Below, piece after piece: positions 1 through 9,191 of a stretch of DNA of 64,000 nt (the first letter of the stretch is position 1; each line of letters begins with the position of its first letter). This stretch comes from UBA7985 sp038141425. Its GTDB lineage: Bacteria; Pseudomonadota; Alphaproteobacteria; UBA7985. The translations under genes were made by a program, and so were the position numbers. The notes under the pieces were generated by a model that was not told the DNA's origin, ran no database searches, and was given only the letters and a program-made list of their open reading frames with translations. The stretch covers positions 102,068 to 166,067 of the forward strand of contig JAYQIC010000009.1 of NCBI GenBank assembly GCA_038141425.1. Direction: 5' to 3'.

Positions 1-570
1 GACAGCGGCGTGCTGTTCGAAGACATGTTCTTCGACAACGGCGGCGCAGTGCCGACCGAACGCTTTATCGTTACCCGGATCGAGGCGGAAATCTGCTTCA
101 TCATGAAAGACGACCTGCAAGGCCCGGGCGTCACGGCGGCAGACGTGATCGCGGCGACTGAAAGTGTCTGCCCGTCGCTGGAGATCCTCGACACCCGCAT
201 CATCCCCAAAGACCCCGACACCGGCGCCATCCGCAAGGTCACCGACACCATCAGCGACAATGCGGCCAATGCCGGGATCGTGCTGGGTGACGAGCGCCAT
301 GCCATCGACGCCTTCGACCTGCGCTGGGTCGGCGCCATCGTCAGCCGCGACGGCGAGGTCGAGGAAACCGGGCTGGGTGCCGGCGTGCTCAATGACCCGG
401 TGGAGGGCATCGTCTGGCTGGCCAACCGGCTGGCGCAGTACGGCGACAAGATCAGCGCCGGAGACGTGGTGCTTAGCGGGTCGTTCATCCGGCCGGTACA
501 GGCCCCCAAGGGATCGCTGATCGAGGCCGATTTCGGCGACTTCGGACAGGTTTCCTGCCGCTTCGTCTGA
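1..570 (+). CDS. hpaH: 2-oxo-hept-4-ene-1,7-dioate hydratase (HpaH/MhpD family), 5' partial
   Basis: The frame is open from the first base of the window, so the N-terminus lies outside. The visible part (about 189 residues) matches the C-terminal two thirds of the 2-hydroxypenta-dienoate / 2-oxo-heptenedioate hydratase family, a magnesium-dependent fold shared with fumarylacetoacetate hydrolase. Typical segments are VLFEDMFF, FIVTRIEAEICF (metal-ligand region), the VDLRW-like AFDLRWVGA, and the closing GDVVLSGSFIRPV and FGQVSCRF blocks. In homoprotocatechuate degradation the enzyme hydrates the ring-cleavage product before aldolase cleavage. The adjacent hpaR and hpaB genes favour the hpa pathway over the mhp/xyl versions. 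Assignment to HpaH rather than a related hydratase rests on this context. Confidence 0.8.
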   Translation, partial: DSGVLFEDMFFDNGGAVPTERFIVTRIEAEICFIMKDDLQGPGVTAADVIAATESVCPSLEILDTRIIPKDPDTGAIRKVTDTISDNAANAGIVLGDERHAIDAFDLRWVGAIVSRDGEVEETGLGAGVLNDPVEGIVWLANRLAQYGDKISAGDVVLSGSFIRPVQAPKGSLIEADFGDFGQVSCRFV

Positions 571-626
571 GCGGTTTTCCCCCGGATTCATTAAAGAAAA
601 CAGTTGCTTCATACCTGATTTACGAT

Positions 627-648
627 AATCATTCACATATGAATGATT
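627..648. promoter_or_regulatory. palindrome over the hpaR start, candidate HpaR operator
   Basis: The 8-base arms AATCATTC (627-634) and GAATGATT (641-648) are perfect inverted repeats around ACATAT, and the presumed ATG (639-641) lies inside. MarR-family repressors usually bind 16-20 bp palindromes in their own promoters. Self-repression by HpaR is therefore a reasonable inference, not something the sequence proves. Confidence 0.5.
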
Positions 649-1136
649 TCGACATGAACAGTATCGATGCCTTGGGGCGAGCCAGCTTCGAAGCCAGCCT
701 GCCGATGATGCTCTACCGCGTGCTTGACGCGATCATGCCCGCTTACCGCGCGCTGTTCGCCGAATACGGGCTGACCGAGCAGCAGTGGCGGGTTCTGCGC
801 ACCCTGTGGGACAACGAAAGCCTGTCGAGCACCGACGTGGCTGCGCGTACCCTGATCCCGGCGGCGAGCCTGGTCGGCGTGCTGGACCGGCTGGAGCGCA
901 AGGGGCTGATCGCCCGGATCCGCTCGGTCGAGGACCGCCGCGTGGTCATCGCCAAACTGACGGCCGAGGGGCGGGCGCTGGAGCGCCAGATCGCGCCCCG
1001 GCTTGAAGACATTCAGGCCTCAGTTCGGGCCTGCGTCAGCCCCGAGCAGTGGCAGGCACTCACGCAGATACTGAAGGAATTCGAAGCCGGGCCCCGGCCC
1101 GTCGCTTCGCAGGAGGAGGACCGACAGCATGCTTAA
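639..1136 (+). CDS. hpaR: MarR-family regulator of homoprotocatechuate degradation (HpaR-like)
   Basis: A 165-residue winged-helix protein. LSLTEQQWRVLR-type helix-turn-helix text appears as YGLTEQQWRVLRTLWDNE at residues 44-61. A recognition region with LVGVLDRLERKGLIAR and a wing with EDRRVVIAKLT follow, all typical of MarR and specifically of HpaR, which represses hpa genes until 4-hydroxyphenylacetate-type ligands bind. The gene lies between the hydratase and hpaB; its last 8 bases overlap the hpaB start, so the two are probably co-transcribed. No clear ribosome-binding site precedes the ATG at 639, and an in-frame ATG at 654 is an alternative start. The first start sits inside a palindrome that may be the operator. 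Confidence 0.8.
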   Translation: MNDFDMNSIDALGRASFEASLPMMLYRVLDAIMPAYRALFAEYGLTEQQWRVLRTLWDNESLSSTDVAARTLIPAASLVGVLDRLERKGLIARIRSVEDRRVVIAKLTAEGRALERQIAPRLEDIQASVRACVSPEQWQALTQILKEFEAGPRPVASQEEDRQHA

Positions 1137-2615
1137 GACCAACCCAACCGGCGCCGGCAAGGGCGTCCGCACCGCCGCCGAATACCTCGCCGGGCTGCAG
1201 GATGACCGCGAGGTCTGGACCGGCGGTGAGCGGGTCAAGGACGTCACCACCCACCCGGCGACCCGCCGCGGGGCAGCGACGCTGGCCGGCTTCCTCGAAC
1301 GCCAGTCCGACCCGGCGCTGGTCGACACCCTGACTTACGAGGACGAGGATGGCGACCGCTGCGCCATGGCGTTCATGCTGCCCAAGTCCAAGGAAGACGT
1401 GAAGCGACGCGGCAAGGCTTACTACGAGTGGGCAACATGGTCGCACGGCATGTTCGGCCGGACCCCGATTATAAGAACGCCTCGCTGATGGCCTTCGCCG
1501 GTGCAGCGCAGTGGCTGGATCTGGGCACCGAGCGTGGGATGGGGAACCCTGACTTCACCCAGAACATGCGCAACTACTACGACTACGCGCGCAAAAACGA
1601 TCTGGTGCTGACCCACACGCTGCTCAACCCGCACAAGTCCCACGCTGTTGCCGGGCAGGGGCGGTTTGACGACGAGGTTGCGCTGCACGTGGTCCGCGAG
1701 ACCGATGCGGGGATCATCGTCAGGGGCGCGCGCCTGCTCGCCACCCTCGGGCCGACGGCGGACGAGATCGAGGTTTTTCCCTCGACCGTGCTCAAGGGTT
1801 CAGAGGAGAACATTCCCTTCGCCTTCGCCTTCGCCATTCCGATTGCCACCCCGGGGCTGAAGCTGCTGGCGCGCGATACCTATGATTTGGGCAAGAGCCA
1901 TTTCGACGCGCCGCTGTCCTCGCGGTTCGAAGAAATGGACGCCGTCGTTATCTTCGACGACGTGCTGGTGCCGTGGGAGCGGTTGTTCATGTACCGCGAG
2001 CCGGGCCTGTGCAACCAGGCCTTCGCCAAGACCAACGCGGTCGTTCACATGATGCACCAGGTCGCTTGCGGTAAGCTGGCCAAGGCCGAGTTCATGGTCG
2101 GCCTGATGTCGGCGATCGCGCAGTCCTCGGCGCGTGACAAGGACCTGCACGTCAAGGGCATGATCGCCGAAGTGATGATGATGTGCGAGACGGTGCGGGC
2201 GCTGCTGTTCTCTGCGGAGGAGCAGGCACACGAAGACGAATGGGGCAACTGGATCCCGCTGCGTGGTCCGCTGGACACCTCGCGCAACCTGTTCCCCAAG
2301 ATGTACCCGCGCATGGTTGAGATCCTGCAGCTGCTGGGTTCCAGCTCGCTGATGGCGACCCCGGCCGAGGCTGACTTCTCCAACGAAATTGCCCAGGACG
2401 TGGCCCGCTACTTTCAGCTTGCCAACCTCGAATCCCGCGATCGTGTGGCGCTGTTCCGGCTGGCGCACGATGTCTGCGTCAGCGGTTTTGGCAGCCGTCA
2501 GGCGCTGTACGAGCGGTTCTTCTTCGGCCCGCCCGCACTCATGCATTCGCTGTACTATGACCTCTATGACAAGGATCCGCTGATCGGCCGCGTCAACGAG
2601 CTGATCAAGGCTTGA
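1129..2615 (+). CDS. hpaB: 4-hydroxyphenylacetate 3-hydroxylase family oxygenase HpaB (frameshifted)
   Basis: Flavin-dependent oxygenase component that ortho-hydroxylates 4-hydroxyphenylacetate to homoprotocatechuate using FADH2 from a separate reductase. The N-terminal part (LTYEDEDGDR, KRRGKAYYEWATWSHGMFGRTP) and the rest (DYKNASLMAFAGAAQW, NPHKSHA, ARLLATLGPTADEIEVFP, VLVPWERLF, LGSSSLMATP) together give about 495 residues, the usual family length. One base appears to be missing near 1467: CCCCGAT needs one more base to read TPDYKN. The residues on either side are conserved, so a sequencing error is more likely than a dead gene. The gene overlaps hpaR by 8 bases and is followed by an FAD oxidoreductase. 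No HpaC reductase is seen in the window. Confidence 0.85.
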
Positions 2616-2655
2616 TGGAGGCTCCGGTCTTCCCCTAGTCTGGCGCGCAGTCAGT

Positions 2656-3897
2656 ATGGGGAAGACGCGCTTGAGCCTCGATCAGAATTTCCAGCCGCCA
2701 CAGCAGCAGCGCTACGACGTGGTAATTGTCGGCGGCGCCATGTACGGCTCGTCGATCGCGTGGTGGACGGCGAGCAACCCCGACTTCGACGGTTCCATTC
2801 TGGTGGTCGAGCGCGACCCCAGCTACGCTTTCGCCTCGACCAGCCACACCAATTCCTGCATCCGCCAGCAGTTCAGCAACGAAATCAACGTCCGCATCTC
2901 ACAGTTTGGTGCACACTTTGTCCGCAACTTCCGTGACTTCATGGGCGGAGACGAGCGGGTACCGGATATTGTGCTGCAGAGCTTCGGCTATCTGTATCTG
3001 GCCGATAATCAGGCCTTCGCCGACCTGCTGAGCCAGAACCAGCAGATCCAGTCGGACCTTGGCGCGGGCACGCGCATGCTCAGCCGCGAGCAGATCGCGG
3101 CGCAATTCCCGTTCTATCAGCTCGACGACATCATCGCCGGCAGCCACAACCCGGTCGACGAGGGCTATTTCGACGGCGCGACTATCTTTGACTGGTGGCG
3201 GCGGTCGGCGCGGGAGCGTGGGGTCGAATACTGCACCAATGAAGTCGTTAGCATGGACCTCAACCCGGCGGGGTCAGCGGTTGATGCTGTGCGGCTGGCC
3301 ACGGGCGAGACCATTGCCTGCGGGCAGGTGGTCAACGCCAGCGGCCCCCGGGCGGTGGAAACCGCGTGCATGATCGGTGCGGAACTGCCCGTGGAGCCGC
3401 GCAAGCGCTACACGTTCATCTTTGATGCCGCCGAGCCGCTGGATCAGGACTTGCCGTTGACCATCGACCCCAGCGGGGTGCACATGCGCACCGACGGGCG
3501 CTACTACCTCGCCGGCAGTCCACCCGAAGAAGGCGACGATCCGGCCGTGGCCTACGACGACTTTGCAGCCGATCACGGGCTGTGGGAGAACAAGGTCTGG
3601 CCGGTGCTGGCCAGCCGCGTGCCCCAGTTCGAGCGGATCAAGCTGATCAACTCGTGGGTCGGGCACTATGCCTTCAACACCCTCGATCAGAACGCCATCA
3701 TCGGCCCGCATAGCCGGGTCAGCAACTTTCTGTTTTCCAATGGTTTTTCCGGCCATGGCTTCCAGCAGTCACCGGCGCTCGGGCGCGGTCTGTCAGAGTG
3801 GCTGATCTATGGTGAATACCGAAACCTCGACCTCAGCCCCTTTGGCTTCGACCGGATCGAAGCCGGGCGTCCCTTCCTTGAAAAGGCAGTAATCTGA
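2656..3897 (+). CDS. FAD-dependent oxidoreductase, DAO (sarcosine-oxidase-like) family
   Basis: A 413-residue protein with the dinucleotide-binding motif VVIVGGAMYGSSIAW at residues 22-36 (GxGxxG-like, with A and Y at two positions). Next come the VVERD strand end, the STSHTNSCIRQQFS segment and a C-terminal NGFSGHGFQQSPALGRGLSEWL flavin-contacting region. These mark the D-amino-acid oxidase/glycine oxidase/FOXRED1-type superfamily. It probably oxidises a secondary amine or amino-acid-like substrate; which one cannot be read. Its stop overlaps the start of the next SDR gene (TGATG), so the two are translationally coupled and may act on one substrate. The proximity to hpa genes could mean a shared aromatic or amine pathway, but this is inference. 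Confidence 0.8.
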   Translation: MGKTRLSLDQNFQPPQQQRYDVVIVGGAMYGSSIAWWTASNPDFDGSILVVERDPSYAFASTSHTNSCIRQQFSNEINVRISQFGAHFVRNFRDFMGGDERVPDIVLQSFGYLYLADNQAFADLLSQNQQIQSDLGAGTRMLSREQIAAQFPFYQLDDIIAGSHNPVDEGYFDGATIFDWWRRSARERGVEYCTNEVVSMDLNPAGSAVDAVRLATGETIACGQVVNASGPRAVETACMIGAELPVEPRKRYTFIFDAAEPLDQDLPLTIDPSGVHMRTDGRYYLAGSPPEEGDDPAVAYDDFAADHGLWENKVWPVLASRVPQFERIKLINSWVGHYAFNTLDQNAIIGPHSRVSNFLFSNGFSGHGFQQSPALGRGLSEWLIYGEYRNLDLSPFGFDRIEAGRPFLEKAVI

Positions 3898-4610
3898 TGA
3901 CCTCTCCCTCCGAACAGCCCGTCGCTATGATCATCGGCGGGGGCAGCGGTATCGGCGCCGATGCAGCCAAGAAGATGCACGAGCTGGGCTACGCGGTTGC
4001 CATCCTGTCCTCCAGCGGTAAGGGCGAGGCGCTGGCGCAGTCGCTGGGCGGTTATGGCTTCACTGGCTCCAATCTTGAACCGGCCGATCTGAGCGCCTTT
4101 GTCGAGGGCGCGATGGCCCGGTTTGGCCGCATCGACGCGCTGATCAACTGCGCGGGTCACGGCCCCAAGGGACCGGTGCTGGAGATCAGCGACGAGGACT
4201 GGCATCTGGGGCTGGACTACTACCTGCTCAGCGTCATTCGCGCGACCCGGCTGGTGGCGCCGATCATGGTGGCTCAGGGCAGCGGCGCCATCGTCAATGT
4301 CTCCACCTTTGCCGTGTTCGAGCCGGACCCGGATTTTCCAACATCGGCCGTTTTCCGCGCCGGTCTGGCGGGCTTCACCAAGCTGTTTGCGGACAAGCAC
4401 GCGGGCGACGGGGTGCGGATGAACAACGTCCTGCCAGGCTTCATCGACAGCCTGCCGGAGAAGCCCGATCGCGTGGCGCGTATTCCCGCCGGGCGCTACG
4501 CCCGGGTGCGCGAGCTGTCGGAGAGCATCGCCTTTCTCGCCACCGATGCGTCGAGCTATATCACCGGGCAGAACCTGCGGGTGGACGGCGGGCTGACCCA
4601 GTCGGTCTAG
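3897..4610 (+). CDS. short-chain dehydrogenase/reductase family protein lacking the YxxxK pair
   Basis: A 237-residue Rossmann protein with the cofactor motif GGGSGIG (near residues 14-20), NCAG in place of NNAG, and the C-terminal ITGQNLRVDGG typical of SDRs. The catalytic serine is present in NVSTFAV. About 14 residues later, where YxxxK is expected, the text is FPTSAVFRAGLAGFTKL, so the tyrosine and lysine positions read as serine and arginine. The protein may bind NAD(P) without normal SDR chemistry, or use different residues. It overlaps the upstream FAD oxidoreductase by one base and converges with the CoA-binding gene on the other strand. Confidence 0.75.
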   Translation: MTSPSEQPVAMIIGGGSGIGADAAKKMHELGYAVAILSSSGKGEALAQSLGGYGFTGSNLEPADLSAFVEGAMARFGRIDALINCAGHGPKGPVLEISDEDWHLGLDYYLLSVIRATRLVAPIMVAQGSGAIVNVSTFAVFEPDPDFPTSAVFRAGLAGFTKLFADKHAGDGVRMNNVLPGFIDSLPEKPDRVARIPAGRYARVRELSESIAFLATDASSYITGQNLRVDGGLTQSV

Positions 4611-5100
4611 CCGTTGGACCGCACCGTTCAGTCGCCGGTCTGCCTGTCTTCCGTCTGCGGCTCTTTTTGGGCCCGAGGCCCAGGCGCGCTAGTTCCACCT
4701 TGGGACATCGGTCCATGATCACTCGCAGGCCCAAAGCTTCAGCCCGGTCAGCGGCGGCTTCGTTGATCACGCCTTCCTGCATCCAGACCGCACGCAGGCC
4801 CAGCCGCTTGCGCTGGACCAGTGCCTCGTCGACGACACCGCCGGCCGCTTCGGCGTTGCGGAAAATATCGACCATCTCCACCGGTCCGGGAACCTCGGCG
4901 ATGGACGCATAGACCGTCTGCCCGAGGATGGTCTGTCCGGCCAGACCGGGATTGACAGGGTGGACCTGATAATCCTGTTCGAGCAGGTAGGCCATGACCT
5001 TGAACGAGTCCCGCTCGGGGTTGGCGCTGGCGCCCACCAAAGCGATGTGCGGGGCGCTTTGGAGCACGTCGCGGATCAGGCTGTCGTCGTAGTCGGGCAT
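4561..5100 (-). CDS. CoA-binding domain protein (YccU-like)
   Basis: A 179-residue protein whose first 140 residues form a CoA-binding Rossmann domain of the succinyl-CoA-synthetase-alpha type: IALVGASANPERDSFKVMAYLL, VHPVNPGLAGQTILG, VDIFRNAE, AVWMQEGVINEAAADRAEALGL and DRCPKVE. Such small stand-alone proteins bind CoA but have no firmly defined role. The start at 5100 was chosen because GGAGA lies 8 bases upstream; an earlier in-frame start gives an unlikely extension. The last 35 residues are basic and low in complexity and overlap the end of the convergent SDR gene by 50 bases, so a frame error near the 3' end is possible. Confidence 0.75.
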   Translation of the reverse strand: MPDYDDSLIRDVLQSAPHIALVGASANPERDSFKVMAYLLEQDYQVHPVNPGLAGQTILGQTVYASIAEVPGPVEMVDIFRNAEAAGGVVDEALVQRKRLGLRAVWMQEGVINEAAADRAEALGLRVIMDRCPKVELARLGLGPKKSRRRKTGRPATERCGPTARPTGSARRPPAGSAR

Positions 5101-5276
5101 GGGGTGGTCTCCTTCTGCGGGTGGTGCAGCGGTAAACTGTGAAGGCCGACGTCGCAATCCCCTGCGTTTTCGGCGGGTTTCGACCTAGACAAGCCTTGGC
5201 CGACGAAGGATGCTGCCCCCTCGGAAACAGTCCGCGCCAGCGCCTGCGCGCGCTCGCCGGACAGGAGGAGGATACC

Positions 5277-6287
5277 ATGAAAAAGCTTATTCTGGCGGCG
5301 ACAGGTCTGCTGCTGATGACCACGGCGGCGGCGGCTCAGGAAGTCACTCTTCGCCTGCACCACTTCATGGGGGAGAAGGCGCCCCTGCACGGCAAGATGA
5401 TGGTTCCGCTCGCGGCAGCCATCGAAGAGGCCTCTGAAGGCCGGATGACGGTCGAGGTTTTCTCAGGCATGTCTCTGGGCGGCCGCCCTGGTGATCTCTA
5501 CGACCAGGCCGCTGACGGCGCGGTCGATATCGTTGTTACCCTGCCGGGCTACACCGCCGGTCGCTTTAACCGCTCTGAGGTCTTTGAACTGCCGTTCATG
5601 ATGAAGGACCCGGTTGCGACCGCTGAAGCCTACTACGATCTGATCACGCAAGAGTTGCAGGACGGCGAGTTCGAGGAAACCAAGATTCTGACCTCGTGGG
5701 TCCACGGCCCGGGCGTGCTGCACTCGAAGGAGCCGATCAGCAGCCTTGAAGACATGGTGGGGCAGGAAATGCGCGGCCCGACCCGCGTGGTCACCGACCT
5801 GCTGGGCGAGCTGGGCGCGACCCCTGTGGGCATGCCGCTGCCGCTGATCCCGGAAAACCTGTCCAAGGGCGTGATTTCCGGCACCGTGCTGCCGTGGGAA
5901 GTGACCCCGTCGATCCGTCTGGCCGAGCTGGTTTCCAACCACACCGAGCTGTCGGGTGACACCTCGCTGTACACGGCCGTGTTCATCATGGCGATGAACT
6001 GGGATTCCTACGAAGGCCTGCCTGATGATCTGCGCCAGATCCTCGATGACCACACCGGCAAGGGGCTGGCTGCCTCGACCGCTCAGGTTATGCTCGACGC
6101 CGATGCCGGTGGCCGTAACGTCGCCTCGGGAAACACCTTCATCACCCTTGATGGTGCTGAAGTCGAGCGCTGGAAGGCTGCAGCCCAGCCTGTGGTCGAC
6201 CGTTGGGTCACCCGTGCTGGCGAAATGGGCTTCGATGGTGAAGCGGCCATTGCACAGGCACGCGCGCTGATCGACGCAAACCTGTAA
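5277..6287 (+). CDS. dctP: TRAP transporter substrate-binding protein DctP
   Basis: A 336-residue periplasmic binding protein with a Sec signal peptide (KKLILAATGLLLMTTAAAAQ, probable cleavage after AAAAQ). Family features are the early LRLHHFMGEKAPLHGKMMVP stretch, the FELPFMM segment, and the EMRGPTRVVTDLLGELGATPVGMPLP region around the arginine that normally contacts a carboxylate ligand. It captures a small organic acid and delivers it to the DctQM membrane part. The start at 5277 follows a strong AGGAGGA site 7 bases upstream. A terminator hairpin directly after the stop suggests more DctP than DctQM is made. The ligand cannot be named from sequence. Confidence 0.9.
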   Translation: MKKLILAATGLLLMTTAAAAQEVTLRLHHFMGEKAPLHGKMMVPLAAAIEEASEGRMTVEVFSGMSLGGRPGDLYDQAADGAVDIVVTLPGYTAGRFNRSEVFELPFMMKDPVATAEAYYDLITQELQDGEFEETKILTSWVHGPGVLHSKEPISSLEDMVGQEMRGPTRVVTDLLGELGATPVGMPLPLIPENLSKGVISGTVLPWEVTPSIRLAELVSNHTELSGDTSLYTAVFIMAMNWDSYEGLPDDLRQILDDHTGKGLAASTAQVMLDADAGGRNVASGNTFITLDGAEVERWKAAAQPVVDRWVTRAGEMGFDGEAAIAQARALIDANL

Positions 6288-6310
6288 TCCCACGCAAGCC
6301 GTGGCAATGA

Positions 6311-6346
6311 CGCTGGCGCACGCTAAAGTGCGTCAGCGTTTTTTTT
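6311..6346 (+). terminator. intrinsic terminator between dctP and dctQ
   Basis: The arms CGCTGGCGCAC (6311-6321) and GTGCGTCAGCG (6328-6338) form an 11-bp stem with one mismatch and a GCTAAA loop, followed by eight T residues. The dctQ gene begins only 37 bases later. It therefore probably acts as a partial terminator that lowers expression of the membrane subunits relative to the binding protein. Confidence 0.85.
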
Positions 6347-6382
6347 GGGGTTACCGGCGGGTGAAAGGCGCAGGACTGACAG

Positions 6383-7050
6383 GTGTTTGCCGTACTTGAT
6401 CGCTGGATGGAGCGGGGTGCCGCCGGTATTGCGCTGGTGGGCGGGTTGGGCCTGATCCTCGCCATTTCGGTAACCTGCCTGAGTGTGGTGCTGAAGCTGG
6501 TTCGGCGCAGCCTCGATGCTGTGCTGGGGCGGTACTTCGAGACCCTGCCGTGGGGCGTTATCCGCCCGGTGCTGGGGGAGGAAGAGCTGGTTTCCTTCGC
6601 GGTTGGCTTCGCGCTGTTCGCGGCTTTGCCCTGGGTGATGCTTAAGAAGGGGCATATCCGCATCGATCTGCTCGAGCCATGGTTCGGCACCCGGTTAAAC
6701 CGTTGGCTCGACCTGATCGGCGACCTTGCGCTGACGGTGATTGCCTACTTGATCATGACCCAGCAGTGGTACCTGATATTTAAGAAGGCCCGGCGTTCGC
6801 AGGACCCGCTGCTCGATCTGATTTTGCCGGTGACTGGACCACGGTTTTGGGGCGGGTGCGGGTGCGCGACGAGAGCCAGATCCTCGGTCTCAAGCTCTGG
6901 CCCCTGCACATCCTCGCCGAGCTGTGCGTGACCCTGTTCTTCATCACGGCGGTCTACTGCTGCCTGCGCAGCGCGCGGGCGCTGCTGTGGCCTTCGGGCG
7001 ATGGCGGGAAGGGTGCCGGAGACGGAACAGGGGAGGGCGGTCATGCCTGA
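6383..7050 (+). CDS. dctQ: TRAP transporter small permease DctQ (frameshifted)
   Basis: Small membrane subunit of the tripartite transporter. Four hydrophobic helices can be followed: GAAGIALVGGLGLILAISVT, the ELVSFAVGFALFAALPWVML segment, WLDLIGDLALTVIAYLIMT and, after a frame break near 6840, LAELCVTLFFITAVYCCL. KKGHIRIDLL between helices two and three is the conserved DctQ signature. The start is a GTG at 6383, with no strong ribosome site. The stop at 7050 overlaps the dctM start by 8 bases, as expected for coupled DctQ/DctM expression. The break joins the two frames cleanly into the family length of about 220 residues, so it is probably a sequencing error. Confidence 0.8.
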
Positions 7051-8394
7051 TCTCGTTACCGGTCTGTTCACCAACTTCCAGATTGGCCTGCTGTCGTTTC
7101 CGCTGCTGATCGCGCTGATCTTTCTGCGCATTCCACTCGCGGCGAGCATGTTCATCGTCGGTCTGCTCGGTACGTGGCTGCTGGCGGGCGATATGCGGAT
7201 GATGAACAACCAGCTCAAGACCTTCGCCTTCGGCACGCTGACCAACTATTCGTTTTCGATCATCCCGCTGTTCCTGCTGATGAGTGAATTCGCCACGCGC
7301 GCGGGCATGTCACGGGCGCTGTTCAAAGCGGCGGAGGCGTGGCTGGGGCACCGGCGCGGCGGGGTCGCCATGGCGGCGATTGGCGCGTCCGCCGGCTTTG
7401 GCGCGGTCTGCGGCTCATCGCTGGCAACCGCCTCCTCTATGGGAAAGGCAGCGCTGCCGGAGTTGCAGCGGGCGGGGTACTCCGGGGCGCTGGCCACCGG
7501 TACGCTGGCCGCTGGCGGGACGCTGGGGATCCTGATCCCGCCGTCGGTGGTGCTGGTGATCTACGCCATTCTCGCCGAGGAAAACATCGCCAAGCTGTTC
7601 ACCGCCGCCTTTATCCCCGGCGCGCTGGCCATGCTCGGTTACATGATCACGATCGGCGTCTATGTCCGGCTCAACCCCGGCGCCGAACGCACCCTGCCGC
7701 GCCTGCCCTATATCGAGCGCTTTCGCGCGCTGGGGCCGGTGTGGCCGGTGATGCTGATTTTCGCGCTGGTGATCGGCGGCATTTACACCGGGCTGTTCTC
7801 ACCCACGGCAGCGGCGGCGGTCGGGGCCGGGGGAACGGCGATTCTGGCCTTCTTGAACGGCGGCGTCAGCCTGCAATCCTTGCGCGAATCCTGCTGGCGA
7901 CAGCCAAGACCTCGGGCATGATCTTTTTCATCATCCTCTCTGCCGGGGTCTATAATTCGTTCCTGTCCTCGGCGCTGGTGCCGCAGACGCTGGCGGGGTT
8001 CTTCAGCGAGAGTGGGCTGAACCCATGGCTGATCCTGATCGGCATGCTGCTGCTTTACATCGTACTCGGGACGGTCATGGACTCGCTGGCCATGATCTTT
8101 CTCACCGTGCCGATTTTCATTCCCATCGTCGCCCAGCTCGATCTGGGGCTGAGCGCGGCTGAGGTTGGTATCTGGTTCGGGATTCTGGTGCTGATGTCGG
8201 CGGAGATCGGGCTGATCACCCCGCCAGTGGGGCTCAATCTGTTCGTGATCAATGCCATGTCGCGGGACGTGAGCATTGCCGAGACCTATCGCGGAGCGCT
8301 GCCCTTCGTGGTCTCTGATATCATCCGCATCGCCATCCTCGTGGCCTTCCCGTTCATCACGCTGTTTCTGGTGCGGCTGTTCTATCCGTCCTGA
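7043..8394 (+). CDS. dctM: TRAP transporter large permease DctM (frameshifted)
   Basis: Large membrane subunit, about 450 residues with roughly a dozen hydrophobic segments, which performs sodium-driven solute import with DctP and DctQ. Landmarks are FSIIPLFLLMSEFA, GFGAVCGSSLATASSMGKAALPELQRAGYSGALATGTLAAGGTLGILIPPS read in pieces, and near the C-terminus GTVMDSLAMIFLTVPIF and ITPPVGLNLFVIN. The ATG at 7043 was chosen over an upstream in-frame start because it gives the normal N-terminus and overlaps dctQ slightly. The frame changes near 7878; sequence before and after both align with the family, so one protein is inferred. Confidence 0.85.
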
Positions 8395-8409
8395 TGGAGG
8401 GATTGTGCC

Positions 8410-9140
8410 TCAGACAGCGAAGACCGCCCGTGCCGCCTGCCATAGCAGGCGAAGGGCAACCACGCTGACGATCAGCCGGAACACCAGCCGGAACAGGCCA
8501 TCGCTGATCCGGTGGCTGATGCGCTTGCCTGCCCACGCGCCGGCGAAGCCAACAGCGGTGGCAACGATGATGTGCGGAATGTAGGGGCGGAAGTCGAAGC
8601 CGAGCGAGCCGAAGCCCAGCACCTTGAACACGTCGGCTGAGAGCATGCAGAAGGCCAGCGTGCCGGTGAGGGCGCCCTTGGTCATTGGCGTGTTGATCAG
8701 CACGGCCTGCAGCAGCCCGCCCAGACCCAGCGTGGTGCCGAGAAAAGTATGGACGGCCCCCAGCGGCAGGAAGGGGATCCGCCGGTCCCGCAGCCAGATC
8801 GACGGCGGCACCCAGATCATCAGCAGCAGGATCAGCGCCAGCCCGACCCGCAGCGCGTTTTCAGGCAGCGCGAAGAACACCAGCGCCCGACCAGCGCGCC
8901 GACAATCGACCCAAGACCGAACATCAGGCAGATGCGCCAGTTGATCTCCGCCCGGAACAGGGCAATGCGGCCAACCAGCGAGCCGGCGGACGCCGGCCCC
9001 ATCAGCGGGATGGCGACCGAGGGGGGGAACACCAGCGTCAATGTGGCGAGCACGATGAACACACCGCCGGTGGCGAAAGCTGCGTTGATGAAGGCCGCGA
9101 TGAAGCAGCCGAAGCCAACAATAAGGATCGATGCATCCAT
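8410..9140 (-). CDS. TauE/SafE (TSUP) family permease (frameshifted)
   Basis: Roughly 243 residues in two frames joined near 8885. The N-terminal half (SILIVGFGCFIAAFINAAFATGG, VFPPSVAIPLMGPASAGSLVGRIALFR) and the C-terminal half (LGTTLGLGGLLQAVLINTPMTKGALTGTLA, AVGFAGAWAGKRISHRI) are the two pseudo-repeats of sulfite exporter/anion permeases of this family. Members move sulfite, sulfonates or other organosulfur anions, and the ligand cannot be inferred here. The gene converges with dctM (16-base gap) and its start is 51 bases from the end of the GNAT-like gene on the same strand. Confidence 0.8.
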
Positions 9141-9191
9141 GTGGGTTGTTCCGTTGTTGTAGCAGGTTGCTCAGCTCATCGATGGTGTCGT

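Noticed and set aside
1800..2546. Long minus-strand open frame inside hpaB
   Set aside because: Composition is His/Arg/Gln-rich shadow coding opposite a recognised gene.
5139..5276. Longer start for dctP
   Set aside because: The extension would precede the obvious signal peptide and a strong ribosome site at 5265-5271.
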